Shown: positions 1 through 11,700 of the stretch, piece by piece
Layout of the letters: the number at the start of each line of letters is the position of its first letter
Position numbering within the stretch: the first letter of the stretch is position 1
Origin: Mya arenaria
Taxonomy: Eukaryota; Mollusca; Bivalvia; Myida; Myidae
Length of the DNA: 64,000 nucleotides
NCBI RefSeq assembly: GCF_026914265.1
Contig: NC_069127.1
Coordinates: 68,420,723 to 68,484,722 of the forward strand
Direction of reading: 5' to 3'
The notes under the pieces: generated by a model
Told to the model about the DNA's origin: nothing
Seen by the model: only the letters and a program-made list of their open reading frames with translations
The model's database searches: none
Position numbers and translations under genes: made by a program

Positions 1-55
1 TATTGAATTAATGCAAACATGACAAAAGAGATAATATCGCATATACTATAAATAC

Positions 56-714
56 AATTGACACGATGCCGATAGCGATAAGGCTACGCCTATGTACAGT
101 GTCAGGTGACCGCATAGTAAGGGCCTTCAGACAAGTACGCAGACGCAGAAGATAATAATATAGAAGCTATAATTGACAATCAGATAAAAAATGCATGGAA
201 CAAGGCAATACGTAACAAAAAAGCAAGCAAAAAATTGAATTAGTTTATTAATTTTAATTGAATGCAAAGCATGATTTAAGTGGAAATTTAGTGTCTAAAC
301 TGTTAAAGAATTTATTTATAAATAACATCGGAAAATTCTGACAGTAGAAAGGTTATCTCTTTTTTAAAACACAAAGTCAGGGAAACAAAACTTGTATTAA
401 TTTCCTTTACAAAAGTCACAACGCAATGAATTTCGCTGTTTTTCTTCCTTTCTCCGTTAAAAGTCACCTGTGTTATACAAGTTAAATGAATCATTATTAT
501 TTATATAACCACCTTACTGGTTTTTTTCAATGTATTAATATCCATATCATATGCAAATTTGTCATTTTATATATACTTCTGATGTTAAGAGCAGATCGTC
601 AGAAGTCATGGCGAATATCATTTGGCAACTGATGAGCCCCGTCTTATCTAAACGTTGGTCGGTCAGTCGTGCATCGACTGGCTAGTTTGACTGACAGGCC
701 GCGTTATGTTAATT
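56..714. other. Insert specific to duplication unit 1, no gene seen
   Basis: The paralogous sequence at 12290-12294 is continuous where unit 1 carries about 650 bp, so this stretch was inserted here or lost there. It is AT-rich, has no recognisable protein match and no clear terminal repeats by eye. Its nature is unknown. Confidence 0.45.
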
Positions 715-884
715 ATCGTGCGAGCTTGAGATTTTTGTATGATATTTCGAGGCTATGATCGTCATACTCATGCAAATATGTTTCCATTGTCGCAAGAATC
801 GCAGGTAATGAGGACCGTAATGTGTATCATAGAACTGCAATCCTACTACACTAATGATGTTTGCTATGATTAGAATAAAAATAC

Positions 885-2915
885 CTGCGTTCATGAGTGC
901 ACAAAAGTCTGCCACATATGGTTGGTGAAGTTTTTCCAATGTGATATTAACGATCATTTCACTCCCAACTTTGATGGTCCTAAGTTCTTTAAATGAACAA
1001 TCTTCTTGTGAATTATTGGAGCTATGGTCGCTTGGATGTTCAAATTTGAAAAGGGAACCGCACATTTCAGAAGGGCCCGTAATATTAAGAGAATAAAACG
1101 ATACGCCTTTGAATGTTGCTGTGCAGTGACAAACAGACGACCGGATGTTCATTGTCCGACGGGCCTCTAATGTGTCTATGAAGACTTCCGGTCCCTTAAT
1201 CGTGCCGGCTGTGCACATTTTGATCACTGGAAGTAGTAATTTGGATGTTTGAATACCACTGTGACAAATATAGTATACACTACAAGTCGGTAATTGCAAA
1301 AAACAACAACACCCTAACAATTCTGTTTAGTTACAGTAGTTTTGTTTGGAATGAGTTTACAAAACATTGGCTCGTGTCTGCTGCATTCAGCTGTTGTGTA
1401 TCCTTTTATTCATATGGGTGACAAAATCAGTAAGAGATAGTGATTCTTATCATGTTATATTATTGTATATTATTATGTCAAAAAGATATTTTCCAATGTG
1501 ATTATACTGCTACCTATAGGTATGATGAGTGACAATGTATGTGCCTATAAAGATAACCCTTGAATGTCAGTAACAATTGATCTATCTCAGTCACATAATA
1601 ATAATGTTTTACAGCAAACCCTACCTTTTGTCTGGTTAACATTTTCCGGACAGCCGCAGTGGCCTGGCAAAATAAAGGTGCGTTAAACAAAACGTAAACA
1701 ATAATTGTCTGCAAAAATGGGCAGCAAAGAATTCTTTACTTAAATAAATACGGTTGGTAGATTTTAAAGCCTTTGTTTACATATTCGCGCAATATATTGT
1801 TTTCCTAAAATGCATAAATAAATAATAAGGTTTATGTTGCATTTGTATGACAAGCTTTACTCTCGGTGGCAAATGTACCCCAAATCTCGAGTAGGGATAC
1901 TTTCACTCCCGTGGTAATATCATGCCATATAAACGCAGCAATTGATTTGTCCTCTGAGTTCTTTTGCATGATTTTACATTTAATAATTGACAAATAAAAT
2001 AAAATAAATGCAGTAAATGCCTATAACTACATTTGTAATTATTCTGTAAAGTTTATTTCTCATTAGATTGTTTCTGAAAGGACGGATATGTTTGACCTGC
2101 CATGTTCATGTCTGATTTAGATATTTTGTTTTCAAGTTTGGATTTTCTTTTCGTTGAGGCTCATATGCTATCAAAATGTAAAACTAACGTTATTGAATAT
2201 GAACATGTAATTAAAAACTATCGCACTGAGCTTATTTAGGAAATAACCAGGTTTAACCACATATGCAAATCATTTTATTTCAGAGTGAAACAAACATGGA
2301 CTTGAAGTTAAAATGATTCCTTATATATGACATTTCTTTCTCAATACACAAATTTCCATGCAACATTATATATTATCGTGAATAAAAGCGATAGTTAATA
2401 CGGATATGGACATCAAACGTTAGAAATACTAGCTATATCGTTTGTACTTTTCAACACGAATGATTTGCATTTCATTTGAAATATTCAGTGTTCCGAATTG
2501 CCATATAAACGCGTCCTGACATTCGCCATCGTTGGTATATACGACAACGGGGGCAAATGTCCGGCAAATAGACGAAACATATTATTATCAATGCCGTTAA
2601 AATATTTGTATATTATTCTAAAAACTTATTTCAGTGAAGAAGTTGTAATAAAAAATATCTAGATACGACAGACCCATTTTTCTGTAACACCGTCTTATAA
2701 TTTGAAATGTATTTCAGTTTTTGGTCTGTAATAATCTTTTTACAATTTTTTTTTATCTTTAAACTGTTCGAAAAATTGGACTAATTGCGATTAAATGACT
2801 TGAAAGATGTCATGTGTATTGGTAAAGACAATGCAATGATATTTTTCTGAAGATAACACTTACCACTGTCTATGAAGCTTAGAAATAACAGAAATGTATG
2901 TAGTAAATTTTTCAT
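885..2915 (-). CDS. LDLa/mucin-stalk membrane protein, upstream paralogue copy (5' part only)
   Basis: Three exons are visible and are paralogous to exons 1-3 of the gene at 8752-14863. Exon 1 (2864-2915) encodes a signal peptide beginning MKNLLHTFLLFLSFIDS, followed by donor GTAAGT. Exon 2 (1625-1663, 39 nt) encodes HCGCPENVNQTK, with an N-glycosylation sequon. Exon 3 (885-1226, 342 nt) encodes a Cys-bearing extracellular domain with the landmarks [24 protein letters not shown] and MIVNITLEKL. All exons are phase 1 at the junctions. The LDLa exons expected next lie beyond the left edge, because unit 2's LDLa exon at 11961-12083 is to the left of the sequence matching position 3. Whether the rest of the gene exists cannot be seen here. 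The domain type is CUB-like by pattern only. The reading frames are open and the splice sites intact. Confidence 0.78.
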
Positions 2916-4640
2916 CACAAACTTTATAATTAATCCGTCTTCAATATATTACCATGATTATTGTTACACAATGAACTTTAAACATCACCAATTATTCAAA
3001 TAGCGATTGTTTCAAGTGAGCAATTAACTCCCATTAAAGGAATACTTAAACGGAAATTATTTCTTCTCAAGCAGAAATCTGTACAAACACAGAGATGTAC
3101 AGACCGGAAATGGCGCTTCTATATCTGCATCTTGACGTGGACAGAACAATTCTGGCGTTCAAGATGCAGGCTTCCCTCTCAAGGAATAGGATTCAAGTGG
3201 GCTACAGAAAATGTTTTTGAATTTTGTAATCTACTTGAAATGTTAAATATTGCATTGTTACTCAAAATACTTGGTATAAACCCTGTTTTATATCTTACTT
3301 TGGGATTGTGTTTTTTTCATTTCTCTCAAGTTCGGTCAAATACTAGCGTCGAGAACTTAAAAATGGGCACAGGAGGCAGTACCATTAAAAATAGTTAAAA
3401 AGGTCGTTTATTCTAACCATAAATAAATATCACTGACTAAAACTGCCACCATGGGAATAACAAATAAATTGAAACTTACTACTTCTGAGAAAATTCGAGA
3501 ATAGGTCACAGTGATTGTGCTGAAATTTCTCTTATCCCAGGTTCTGTTTTAAGTTATTGAATGCAAAATAATAATATGGTACCCAAGAACGTATTCACCC
3601 TTTAATTAAGAACCATATCATTAGGAGATTTGAAATCACTGTACTAAATTTATTTGTGAGTCACACTCAGCCATTTTCTTGTTGGGGTGGGGGGGGGGGG
3701 GTAATCTGGAGGTGTTTTAACATGTGGATGTTGTAATCTGCAACCGTTGTCTTGCACTGTTGACAAAATGTCTAAGATAAGAAACTAATCTTAGAGCTCT
3801 TGATGAAATGGACCGTAGGCTAAGCATTCTTTGATAGAATGAAAATAAATAATTATTCCCTGCGATATTAGCATTTAATGATTGTAAATATATAGTTTTG
3901 AGGGACCCAAGTAGGGAATTTAAAAAGGAAATATTTACATGAACACTTCCCTTCTTATTACGATGGTTGCTGTTTATCAATTTTTCAAGAGTCATGTATT
4001 TTGGATAACTTTTCCCATCAAAATCGCGTGCCTTTTGTTGGGCACTTCTGTCCTGTCATTCTACTACTATTGGGCGGGTCATTTTCACCACGGAACTTCT
4101 TTTTTCAATGAAATCGTAGTATATTAACTGGGGAACAGCAAAACTGCAGTCTAGCAGTTAAAACAAAATCAGCAACGATATTTTGGTCGTTTTTAATGAA
4201 GGGTTTGATTTCATTATGGCGGGAACACGTGTACAAATATAAGATGATAATAATGAGAATTTATTTTGGATTTTGACTCGCCATTTGGTGAATCTAAAAC
4301 ATCTGATAATTTAACAAAACATGGAACCAAGGAAATGAAAGAAGGAACATTTTCAGAGAAACCAACAACGGCCAAAAGAAAGAGTTCAGTTGCTTTAATG
4401 AAAGTCCCCATTGCTAAACACGTTACACCACCCACCGCCACTGTCGTTTCATCCGATGTTAACTTCCAAAGAAATGCAATTGATTTAATACCGTATTTCG
4501 ACATGGTTCATACACCAACTGCTCTTTCAACATAACGCCAACACCTTAATTGAATGGGCAAGGGGTAAACAATAAAGGACTCGTTGAATCAAGGGGGAGT
4601 AAGTCGGGTTAATTGGTCCGACAGCTTTCCACAGGAGAAA
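2916..4640. other. Non-coding upstream region of the left paralogue
   Basis: This holds the duplicated upstream flank to about 3920, a poly-G run at about 3688-3700, and a stretch at 4266-4535 that is open on both strands. The plus-strand peptide of that stretch is Lys/Thr/Ser-rich and the minus-strand one is hydrophobic. Neither has a recognised domain, splice context or paralogous counterpart, so no gene is called. Confidence 0.5.
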
Positions 4641-4719
4641 AGATGAGTAATAAATGCAAACATGTCGAATTCTAATAGATTACTTGAAACAGTGACTACG
4701 AGTGACCAAAACTCGATTG

Positions 4720-6690
4720 ATAAGACTGTTCGGTGAATTACAGACTTTACAAATGAGGTTGTTAGTCCGTGGTTTAACGTTTAGAAAAGGAAAAGGGACA
4801 ATTAACTTGGTCGGTCTATTAAAAGTGTGCGACAGATATAAGGCTAAAAGAGGGCGTTCGACAGATATGAGGTAAAAAGAGAGCGTTTAAACATAAAAAT
4901 GAGAAAAAAAAATCGAGTCTTATATCAAAGCGCCCAAAAGATTTTCGGAAGTATTTTGGTGAAAAGGGAAAAAAATAAAGGTCAATCTTTGGATGCAGTG
5001 GAGTTCCTGGAACATTTTAAGTAAGGGAGAATGAGAGTGAACATTTTCGGGACAAGGACTTACCAATAAATGATGCCATTTACGAGGAGCTTGAAGCCGA
5101 TAGAACTGTGCAAGAAGTGAATGGTGCTATACGGAATTAAAAAACATGGGCTAGCAGTGTTATCCGACGATTTGATACATGAATATTTTATATAAACTCG
5201 CGACATCCTATCGGTCCACATAACGGACATAATTTATCTCGTAATATCATCGGGAGTTTTCAAAGAATTATAGTCTCAGTGTTAAAAAGGGGGATTACTC
5301 GAATGTGAACAATAATAATGGATCGAATAACATTCACAAGTTGTCTGGCAAAAATATGTGCATCGGCAATTATTAATCGTTTAATTATTCGATCAGCAAA
5401 GAATGACATCATTTCGGATTCCGAGTTTGAGTTAAGAAAGGGGTTTTCTACAACGGACGCTATAGTGTGTCTCCAATCGATATTTGAACATATGTTTAAT
5501 AATAGAAAACGTCTGTACTGTTCCTTTATCGACATGCACAAATGTTTTAACAGTGTCAGCCGGCATGCTCTACGGCTAAAATGCATACATTAGGTATCAA
5601 GATAATGAGAACAATAATATCTATGTAAACTTTCGTAATGGCAACGGTTAAACTTTGCAACATATAGTCTGAATCAAGGGGATACATGTCGCCGAAATTT
5701 TCGTCCATGTTTGTTGAAGACATAGAGCTATATCTTCATACAAGTATAACTAGTGGCATTTCTCTATAGGATATAACTTTGATATTGTTGTTGTATGCAA
5801 ACGACATGGCGATATTTGCTGCAACGCCGAAAGAGATGCTATTAACTCTGGACAATCTTAAAGTATATTGTGATAGATTTGTTTATAGAGTGTCGTCAAC
5901 CAAACCATGGAATTGTTCTTCAGACGTCGTGAAAATGTTCGTGCGAATAAGACTTGGAAATACGACAAGACAATATAGAAATTGTGGATAATGATTGTGG
6001 ATTATATGTGAAGGCCTTAAAAACAATGAACGTTCTATTATATAACTTAAAAGAATCAGTGACAAACGAAATGTCAATTGTTTGATGAGTTTCTTAATTA
6101 TTCATCTGAAGTGTGGGGCTTTACAAAATTAAGATTTGTAAACGTATACTGTGTTTTAAACTGTCATCAAGCAATGTTGCAGTATATGGGAAATTAAGAT
6201 GATTTTCATCATTTGTTTATCGTTATGTTCGTATAATCAAGTTCTTGGTAAAATTATTATCTTTTACAATTCCATGTTATATGGAATTATTGCGTTATTT
6301 AAAAGCTAACACACATAGCTGGTTCGTTGATGTTAAAAAGATAATACATACAAACGGTTTTGATGACATTTGGAAGAATGCATCTCTTATAAATATCTCT
6401 TAACTGTTTTTAAATGAGTTTCAGCAAAGGCTTAAAGACGGTTATATACAGAATTTGAAAATCCATTTACAAACGAATTCTGTGTTAACGGTTTATAACG
6501 AGTTGAAGACTGACTTTGAATATGTAACGTATCTAAGTTCAGATATACAGTCACATTTTCTTCTTCTAAAATATTTACACAGCTTCGCATATCTTGCCAT
6601 AAACTACATGTGGAAACGGGTGTTAAGGTCGTAACCGTGTTGAGAGACACGGAAGACGTTGCAAAGTTTGCCTTTCCGGTGTTAAATAAT
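4720..6690 (+). mobile_element. Decayed LINE (same family as 49537-51823)
   Basis: Scattered plus-strand frames encode a non-LTR retrotransposon reverse transcriptase. Around 5080-5130 is a pre-RT segment (NDAIYEELEADRTVQEV). At 5318-5590 is FTSCLAKICASAIINRL, then [19 protein letters not shown], then FIDMHKCFNSVSRHAL. At 5779-5840 is the catalytic block LLYANDMAIFA, where Asn replaces the first Asp of the usual ADD. Frames are broken by many stops and frameshifts. The 3' part (6590-6690) aligns with 50930-51010 of the better-kept copy. It reaches further 5' than that copy. Clade not settled; the RT resembles CR1/Jockey/I-group elements. Confidence 0.85.
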
Positions 6691-8264
6691 ATCCATTCAC
6701 TTGAATTGGTCTATTTTTTATTCAATTCTTGTTGAAATATCTTCTTAACTATTTTGGCTTTAAAATTTATCTTAAAAAATATTTTAGTTTCATCATCTTA
6801 AATCTCATTTTTCCAATTCATGTTTTTGATTGTTTTCGGAATTTGTATTTTTGTGATTGTAGTTTTTAATTAATAATATTGCTAAATTATTTGTGCAGTA
6901 CAATAACCATTGCTATACATTGTTTTTACCTGTATTCTATCTTTATCGAATGTATATGGATGATTAACTCATTCCAGCAGTCATTCAATTGGCCAGGCAT
7001 AATAAATTGCATGCTCCTATTGCCTTCTCCCTGGTGACATAAAAATTGGCGGAAAACAATTCGATAAATCTCCGTTTTCTTCACAGTATTTTTATTTACA
7101 ATTTCTACAAAAACCCGATCAACATTCTTTTGATGGTTCTTTTGTCATGTTTCTATCAGCATTGATTATTTTCTTGTAGTAAGACTGTTGTTTTTCTTGC
7201 TGTGTTTCATCATCTTGTTCAATCTCAAATGCACTACTTAGAAAATCATCTTTGTCAAAAATGTTACCAAGCATGAGATAATAGTCACTTCCGTATAATT
7301 TCATCGATTTTGAAATAACATATTATTATGATTTTTTATATTTTTTACAGTTGCCAAAAGTGTTGCAGACGCAATAAGTGAACATGTATATTGGCAAGGG
7401 AAGAACAATTTTGTGATCTAAGGGAAGTAACTACCATTCGTAAACATCTAGTCCCAAAAGTTGATAATTTCCCTGCAAGCAATGAATTGGAATTATTGTT
7501 ATTTCACTGATAATGCTCCATATTTCATCGAAAAGCATGACATATATATATATGTATATATATGCTTTTAAATGAAAATTAATATAATAATTATAACCAG
7601 TTTATTTATTCCCTGTTTACCTAACGCAGAATCAAAATAAAGTGTGTGTGTGTGTGTGTATGTGTGTGTGTGTGGGTGTGTGTGCGGGTGGGGTGGGGGG
7701 GGGGGGTCCTGAATCTCCGGTTTCCCCCACCAAAACAAGACCAGACTGTCGCGCAATATCGTGCTAACGAGAATGACTTAGTATAAGTTATCGTAACTTT
7801 CTTCATAATCGTTGTTAATTATATTATGCTTAAAATAACGCAGAATCAGTAATCATACGCTGAATTCACTGAAATGCATCCAGTTCAAGCAAGTGTTCAA
7901 TAAAAACAATATTGTCTACCTATAATGATACTTCTTGTTAACAGTGATTTCATAAATATTTAAAACAATATTCAGTCTCCTCATTTGTCAAATGACTGCA
8001 TCTCATTTGGACCCTCTTTGTTAGGTATCCACAGATCGGGGTTGGTTATGTTTCTAGATTGTTGTCTGAAATAAATCAATAGGAACATAACCTATTATTA
8101 TCGTTGCACAGTTAATAGGAAAATATGGAAATATTTCAACTTTTTTAACATACGTACATCGTTTTTAACAATACATGGAAACATCGTTGAGAAAATGTAA
8201 ACAATGCGACGATAAAAAACATGTGTCAGACTTCTAGGGCCATATAAAGTCAAACATTCGGGAC
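6691..8264. other. Gene-free AT-rich stretch
   Basis: No coding exon recognised. It contains the probable 3' end of the decayed LINE, a (TG)n microsatellite with an adjacent poly-G run at about 7640-7707, and an AT dinucleotide patch near 7545-7565. The short open frames here are driven by low complexity. Confidence 0.5.
7640..7707. repeat. (TG)n microsatellite plus G-rich run
   Basis: The run of TG dinucleotides is interrupted by TATG and GGG, then passes into G-rich sequence ending in about 12 G. It produces spurious Pro- and His/Thr-rich frames on the minus strand. Confidence 0.9.
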
Positions 8265-8500
8265 TATCGCTTAGTAGCGGATCAATTGTATAGTAGTAAC
8301 ACATTTGACGGTCAATCCAAAAGATCGCAGGTTCGATTCCACGCCACTAAATATATACTTATCGTCTTCCTAGAGGAATGTTAAATGGTGAAATGGTAGG
8401 TCATTGCGACAGTCCTTTTCACAGATGCAAGTTAAAGAACCAGGGTACATGTAACCAGAAATACATTCTGTCTGTGCACTATGTTTCAAAAACCTAATAT
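8265..8500 (+). mobile_element. tRNA-like SINE, degenerate
   Basis: A well-kept RNA polymerase III B box (GGTTCGATTCC at about 8330-8340) sits in a tRNA-like context, with a weak A-box-like TATAGTAGTAA about 45 bp upstream. The downstream body ends near an ATTCTGTCTGTG stretch at about 8464-8475, a type of tail that resembles CR1/L2-type LINE ends. It does not fold as a complete tRNA by eye. Confidence 0.5.
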
Positions 8501-8751
8501 GAATGACATTCAAATCGAAGCACTCGTCGAGTGCAAAAATAAATGAACTTACACATCACCACCATATTGTTTTATATCTAGCATAAGAGAAAGCACGAGT
8601 CTATATAAATTGTACCGAGCAATGATAGAAATATGCTGGTTAATTTAACTACATTCCTAAGAAAAAGAGGTTTAAGCAGAGCGAAATATTGGGTGCAAAG
8701 AATTACTTATATTTCAAAGAATCAGTTTTGAACAAATAACTGCATGTACTT

Positions 8752-8757
8752 TTATTG
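8752..8757 (-). terminator. Candidate poly(A) signal overlapping the stop of the stalk/TM gene
   Basis: If exon 8 is read through rather than spliced, the sequence CAATAAAAG contains both the in-frame TAA stop and an AATAAA hexamer. This would give a cytoplasmic tail of only about 14 residues ([14 protein letters not shown]). Confidence 0.35.
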
Positions 8758-11700
8758 TTTAATAAATAGAAACACATACGCCTTTATCCGTTTTCGAATG
8801 GCCGCTGCTATACAAATGGTCCCGGCTAACGCTACCACAGCCAAAACAGCGATCCCTGCTATAATGTCTGAAGAAATAAGCATGCGACTTTTCCATTATT
8901 AACAGATCATTGATCGTTTTTTAATCACCGATAGTCAATAGTTTCACAACCTCCTGATTGATAGGCAGACAATAGACCCTTAAAATAACCATTGAAAGCA
9001 AACGTTTTCGTATTAGGATGAACATGCAGATCAAGGTTCTTATACCTAGTTTATACTAATTTATACAGTCGCGATTTGACTTAAGCTGATTCCGTTTTCT
9101 GAATACAAATCAGTATTGATGTCCATTTCGTGAGGCAATGGGAAAATACCACTGGTGGGGATCAAACCCACAACCTATCGTGTGAGAGAAGGAAACCGAT
9201 ACCACTAGATCAATGTCAACATGATTATTTTATTTAACATTGTATCCAAAGCTAGCATACATGATTGATGCATTCATAAACTTTGCAAGATACGTCACAG
9301 CACTGAGTGTACTTACATGGATTAGTAATAAGGGATGATTTAGGGGCCACTGTTGGCTCTGCATGAGTCTTCGAACCAGGTGAAACACCCTTGTTACTCC
9401 TGTCTTCAGTGCTTTCGTCCATAACATTTGGTGTGGTTGTTGACTCTGCTGACCAGATATCGTTTGTAGATGTTAGTGGTGGTGTCGTTGTCGCCTTTGC
9501 CGTCGGTGTTAAAGTGGAAGTGATTGTGGCTGCTGCTGTTGTCCTCGTTGTTGTTGGTGTTGTCGTTGGTTTTGTTGTTGTCGTAGGTTTTGTTGTTGGG
9601 GTTGTTGTTGATGAAGGTGTTGTTGTTGTGGTAGTTGTTGTAGTTGGTGTTGTAGTTGTTGTTGTTGTGGTGGTGGTGGTGGTAGTGGTTGTGGTGGTAG
9701 TGGAAAAATGCTGGCTTTCAAAACATTCAACTTTTATTGAAGGTCCGGTATTGGTATCTGTTTATATAGACAATCACACAATTGATAATTTATTACATCA
9801 TTTTCCAAAAAATGTTTGTATTAATATGACAGCGATATTAATAAAAAATATGTATCTGGATAGTTAAAACGTACCATGCCTTCCTTGTGTGTCGTTTTGC
9901 CCATTTTGAAGTCCTGTAAATAAACATGCATATATGTGTTAAGTATGCTGAAACGGATATTTTAGTATCGAATACCTGCATTTCCTCCAATAGATTTTTT
10001 TCCTCAACACTTGATAAGTTCAAACGCTAAATTGGATATACATTAATTTAGTACGACCTACGACACGAACGTTTAGGACGACCTACAACACGAGTTCGTC
10101 TCCGAGTTACAAATGTAACTTCACTGCGATACATAGTCACAGGCATTCAGAACGGACATTCATTATTTGTATATTAACTTCTTTTGTTTAATGAGAATTG
10201 AATTACAATTACAAATTAATGAATCGTTTTACTTTAATGCTGTATGATGGCACCGGTACAGAAAAATTCTGTGACACTTTCATTCGTCCACAAACAATTG
10301 TCTCCTCTGATCAAGATAATATATATTTTCATTGTTTTTAGAAAAAGAAGCTCTCTAATTTTTTAGAACCTTTACATCTATACTATTATATACGTGGAAT
10401 ATTACACACCACAGTCTTTCTCGTCCGTGTGATCTGCACAAGTCGACACGTTGTCACAGCGATCCGACTCTCGGAAGCAACCATTCCCGTCCATACAGGC
10501 GTCCATGTTCTCAGAACACACGGCTAGAAAAAGGAAACAGTTTGATCAGTTATACATTTCAATTACTTTTTTTTAAGTTTGATAAACTTGAAAACCACTG
10601 TATAATGAATATTGCAAGAGAAATCATTTGAATCATTTATAACAAAGTATGCATACAAGTTTGCGTTAAGCAATTATTGTAAGGCTCGTATAATAATTTT
10701 GCCTTTATGTTTAAAAGCATGCATATATGTATATCACTTGTAAGCCAACAAGATAACTATATGGCCTAACATAACACCATGTTTTTTTAAGTGCTTAAAC
10801 AAATCAACAACAGCAACAAACTGCAACAGTTGCGGACTTCTAGAGTATACAGGGTTTGTATCAAGTGACAAAATCAACTCGGAAATACCATGTGTCTTTA
10901 CGGGATGCAAAACTTGCACCCGATAGGTCATTTAATGCGCTTTGGGTCTGTGTATGGCGTTTACACCCGATGGGTATTTGGATGCTCTTTGTTCTTAACT
11001 GTGTATGGAGTTTACAACCGAACGGTATTGGGATGCTCTTTGGGTCTAACTGTGTATGGAGTTTACAACCGAAGGGTATTTGGATGCTCTTTGTTCTTAA
11101 CTGTGTATGGAGTTTCAATAGATGGGTATTTGGATGTTTTTTGTTCTTTAATGTGTATGGAGTTTACAAGCGAAGGGCATTGGGATGCTCTTTGTGTCTT
11201 ACTGTGTATTGAGTTTACACCCGAAGGGTATCGGGATGTTTTTGTGTCTCAATGTGTATGGAGTTTGGGTTCCACTGTATACAGTCCCGACGGTTCTAGG
11301 GATGCTCTGTGGGTCCCACTGTTTACAGAGTTTGTACCGACGGTTCGAGGGATCTTTTTTGTGTCCCACTGTTTATATTTTACCTCCACCGGTCCTTTGA
11401 TGCTCCTTTTGTCCCACAGTTTAAAGAGTTTGTACCCGGCGGTTCCTGGGATGCTCTGTGTTTCTAACTGTTTACAGAGTTTGTACCCGACGTTTCCTGG
11501 GATGCTCTTCGAATTCCGCTGTTTACAGATTTGTACCCAGCGGTAACTGGGGTGCACTTCGAATTCCACTGTTTACAGAGTTTTTACCCGATGCGGCCTG
11601 GGACCTATTTTGAGTACCAATAAATAAGGGGGGTGTAACAAGTGCGGCCTCAGATACTTTATGGTTGACACTGTATTAATAGTTTGTACCCCCATTGAGG

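Larger units (their letters stand above)
3..3920. repeat. Segmental duplication, unit 1 (pairs with 12235-17000)
   Basis: Coding and non-coding sequence here matches 12235-17000 in the same order. Position 3-55 matches 12235-12290, the exons at 885-1226, 1625-1663 and 2864-2915 match 12445-12786, 13458-13496 and 14815-14863, and non-coding blocks around 3430-3480 and 3820-3920 match 15410-15460 and 16905-17000. The match in introns and upstream DNA shows a genomic tandem duplication, not a retrocopy. Unit 1 has its own insert at about 56-714; unit 2 has its own inserts at about 12970-13320, 15910-16150 and 16380-16905. Confidence 0.85.

Noticed and set aside
4214-4535. Overlapping open frames on both strands of about 90 codons
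   Set aside because: No domain, no splice sites of quality, no paralogous counterpart; chance openness is plausible.
9150-9222. Possible tRNA gene on the minus strand
   Set aside because: A and B boxes are present, but the acceptor-stem halves do not pair; SINE-derived.
9391-9867. Long Val-rich plus-strand frame and Gln/Pro-rich minus-strand frame
   Set aside because: Both are shadows of the ACA/ACC/ACT tract. Only the Thr frame matches the splice phases of exons 6 and 8 of the receptor gene.
10856-11569. Open frames of 71-218 codons on both strands
   Set aside because: They are created by the 51-bp minisatellite. There is no start or splice context, and the array lies inside an intron with good exon boundaries on both sides.
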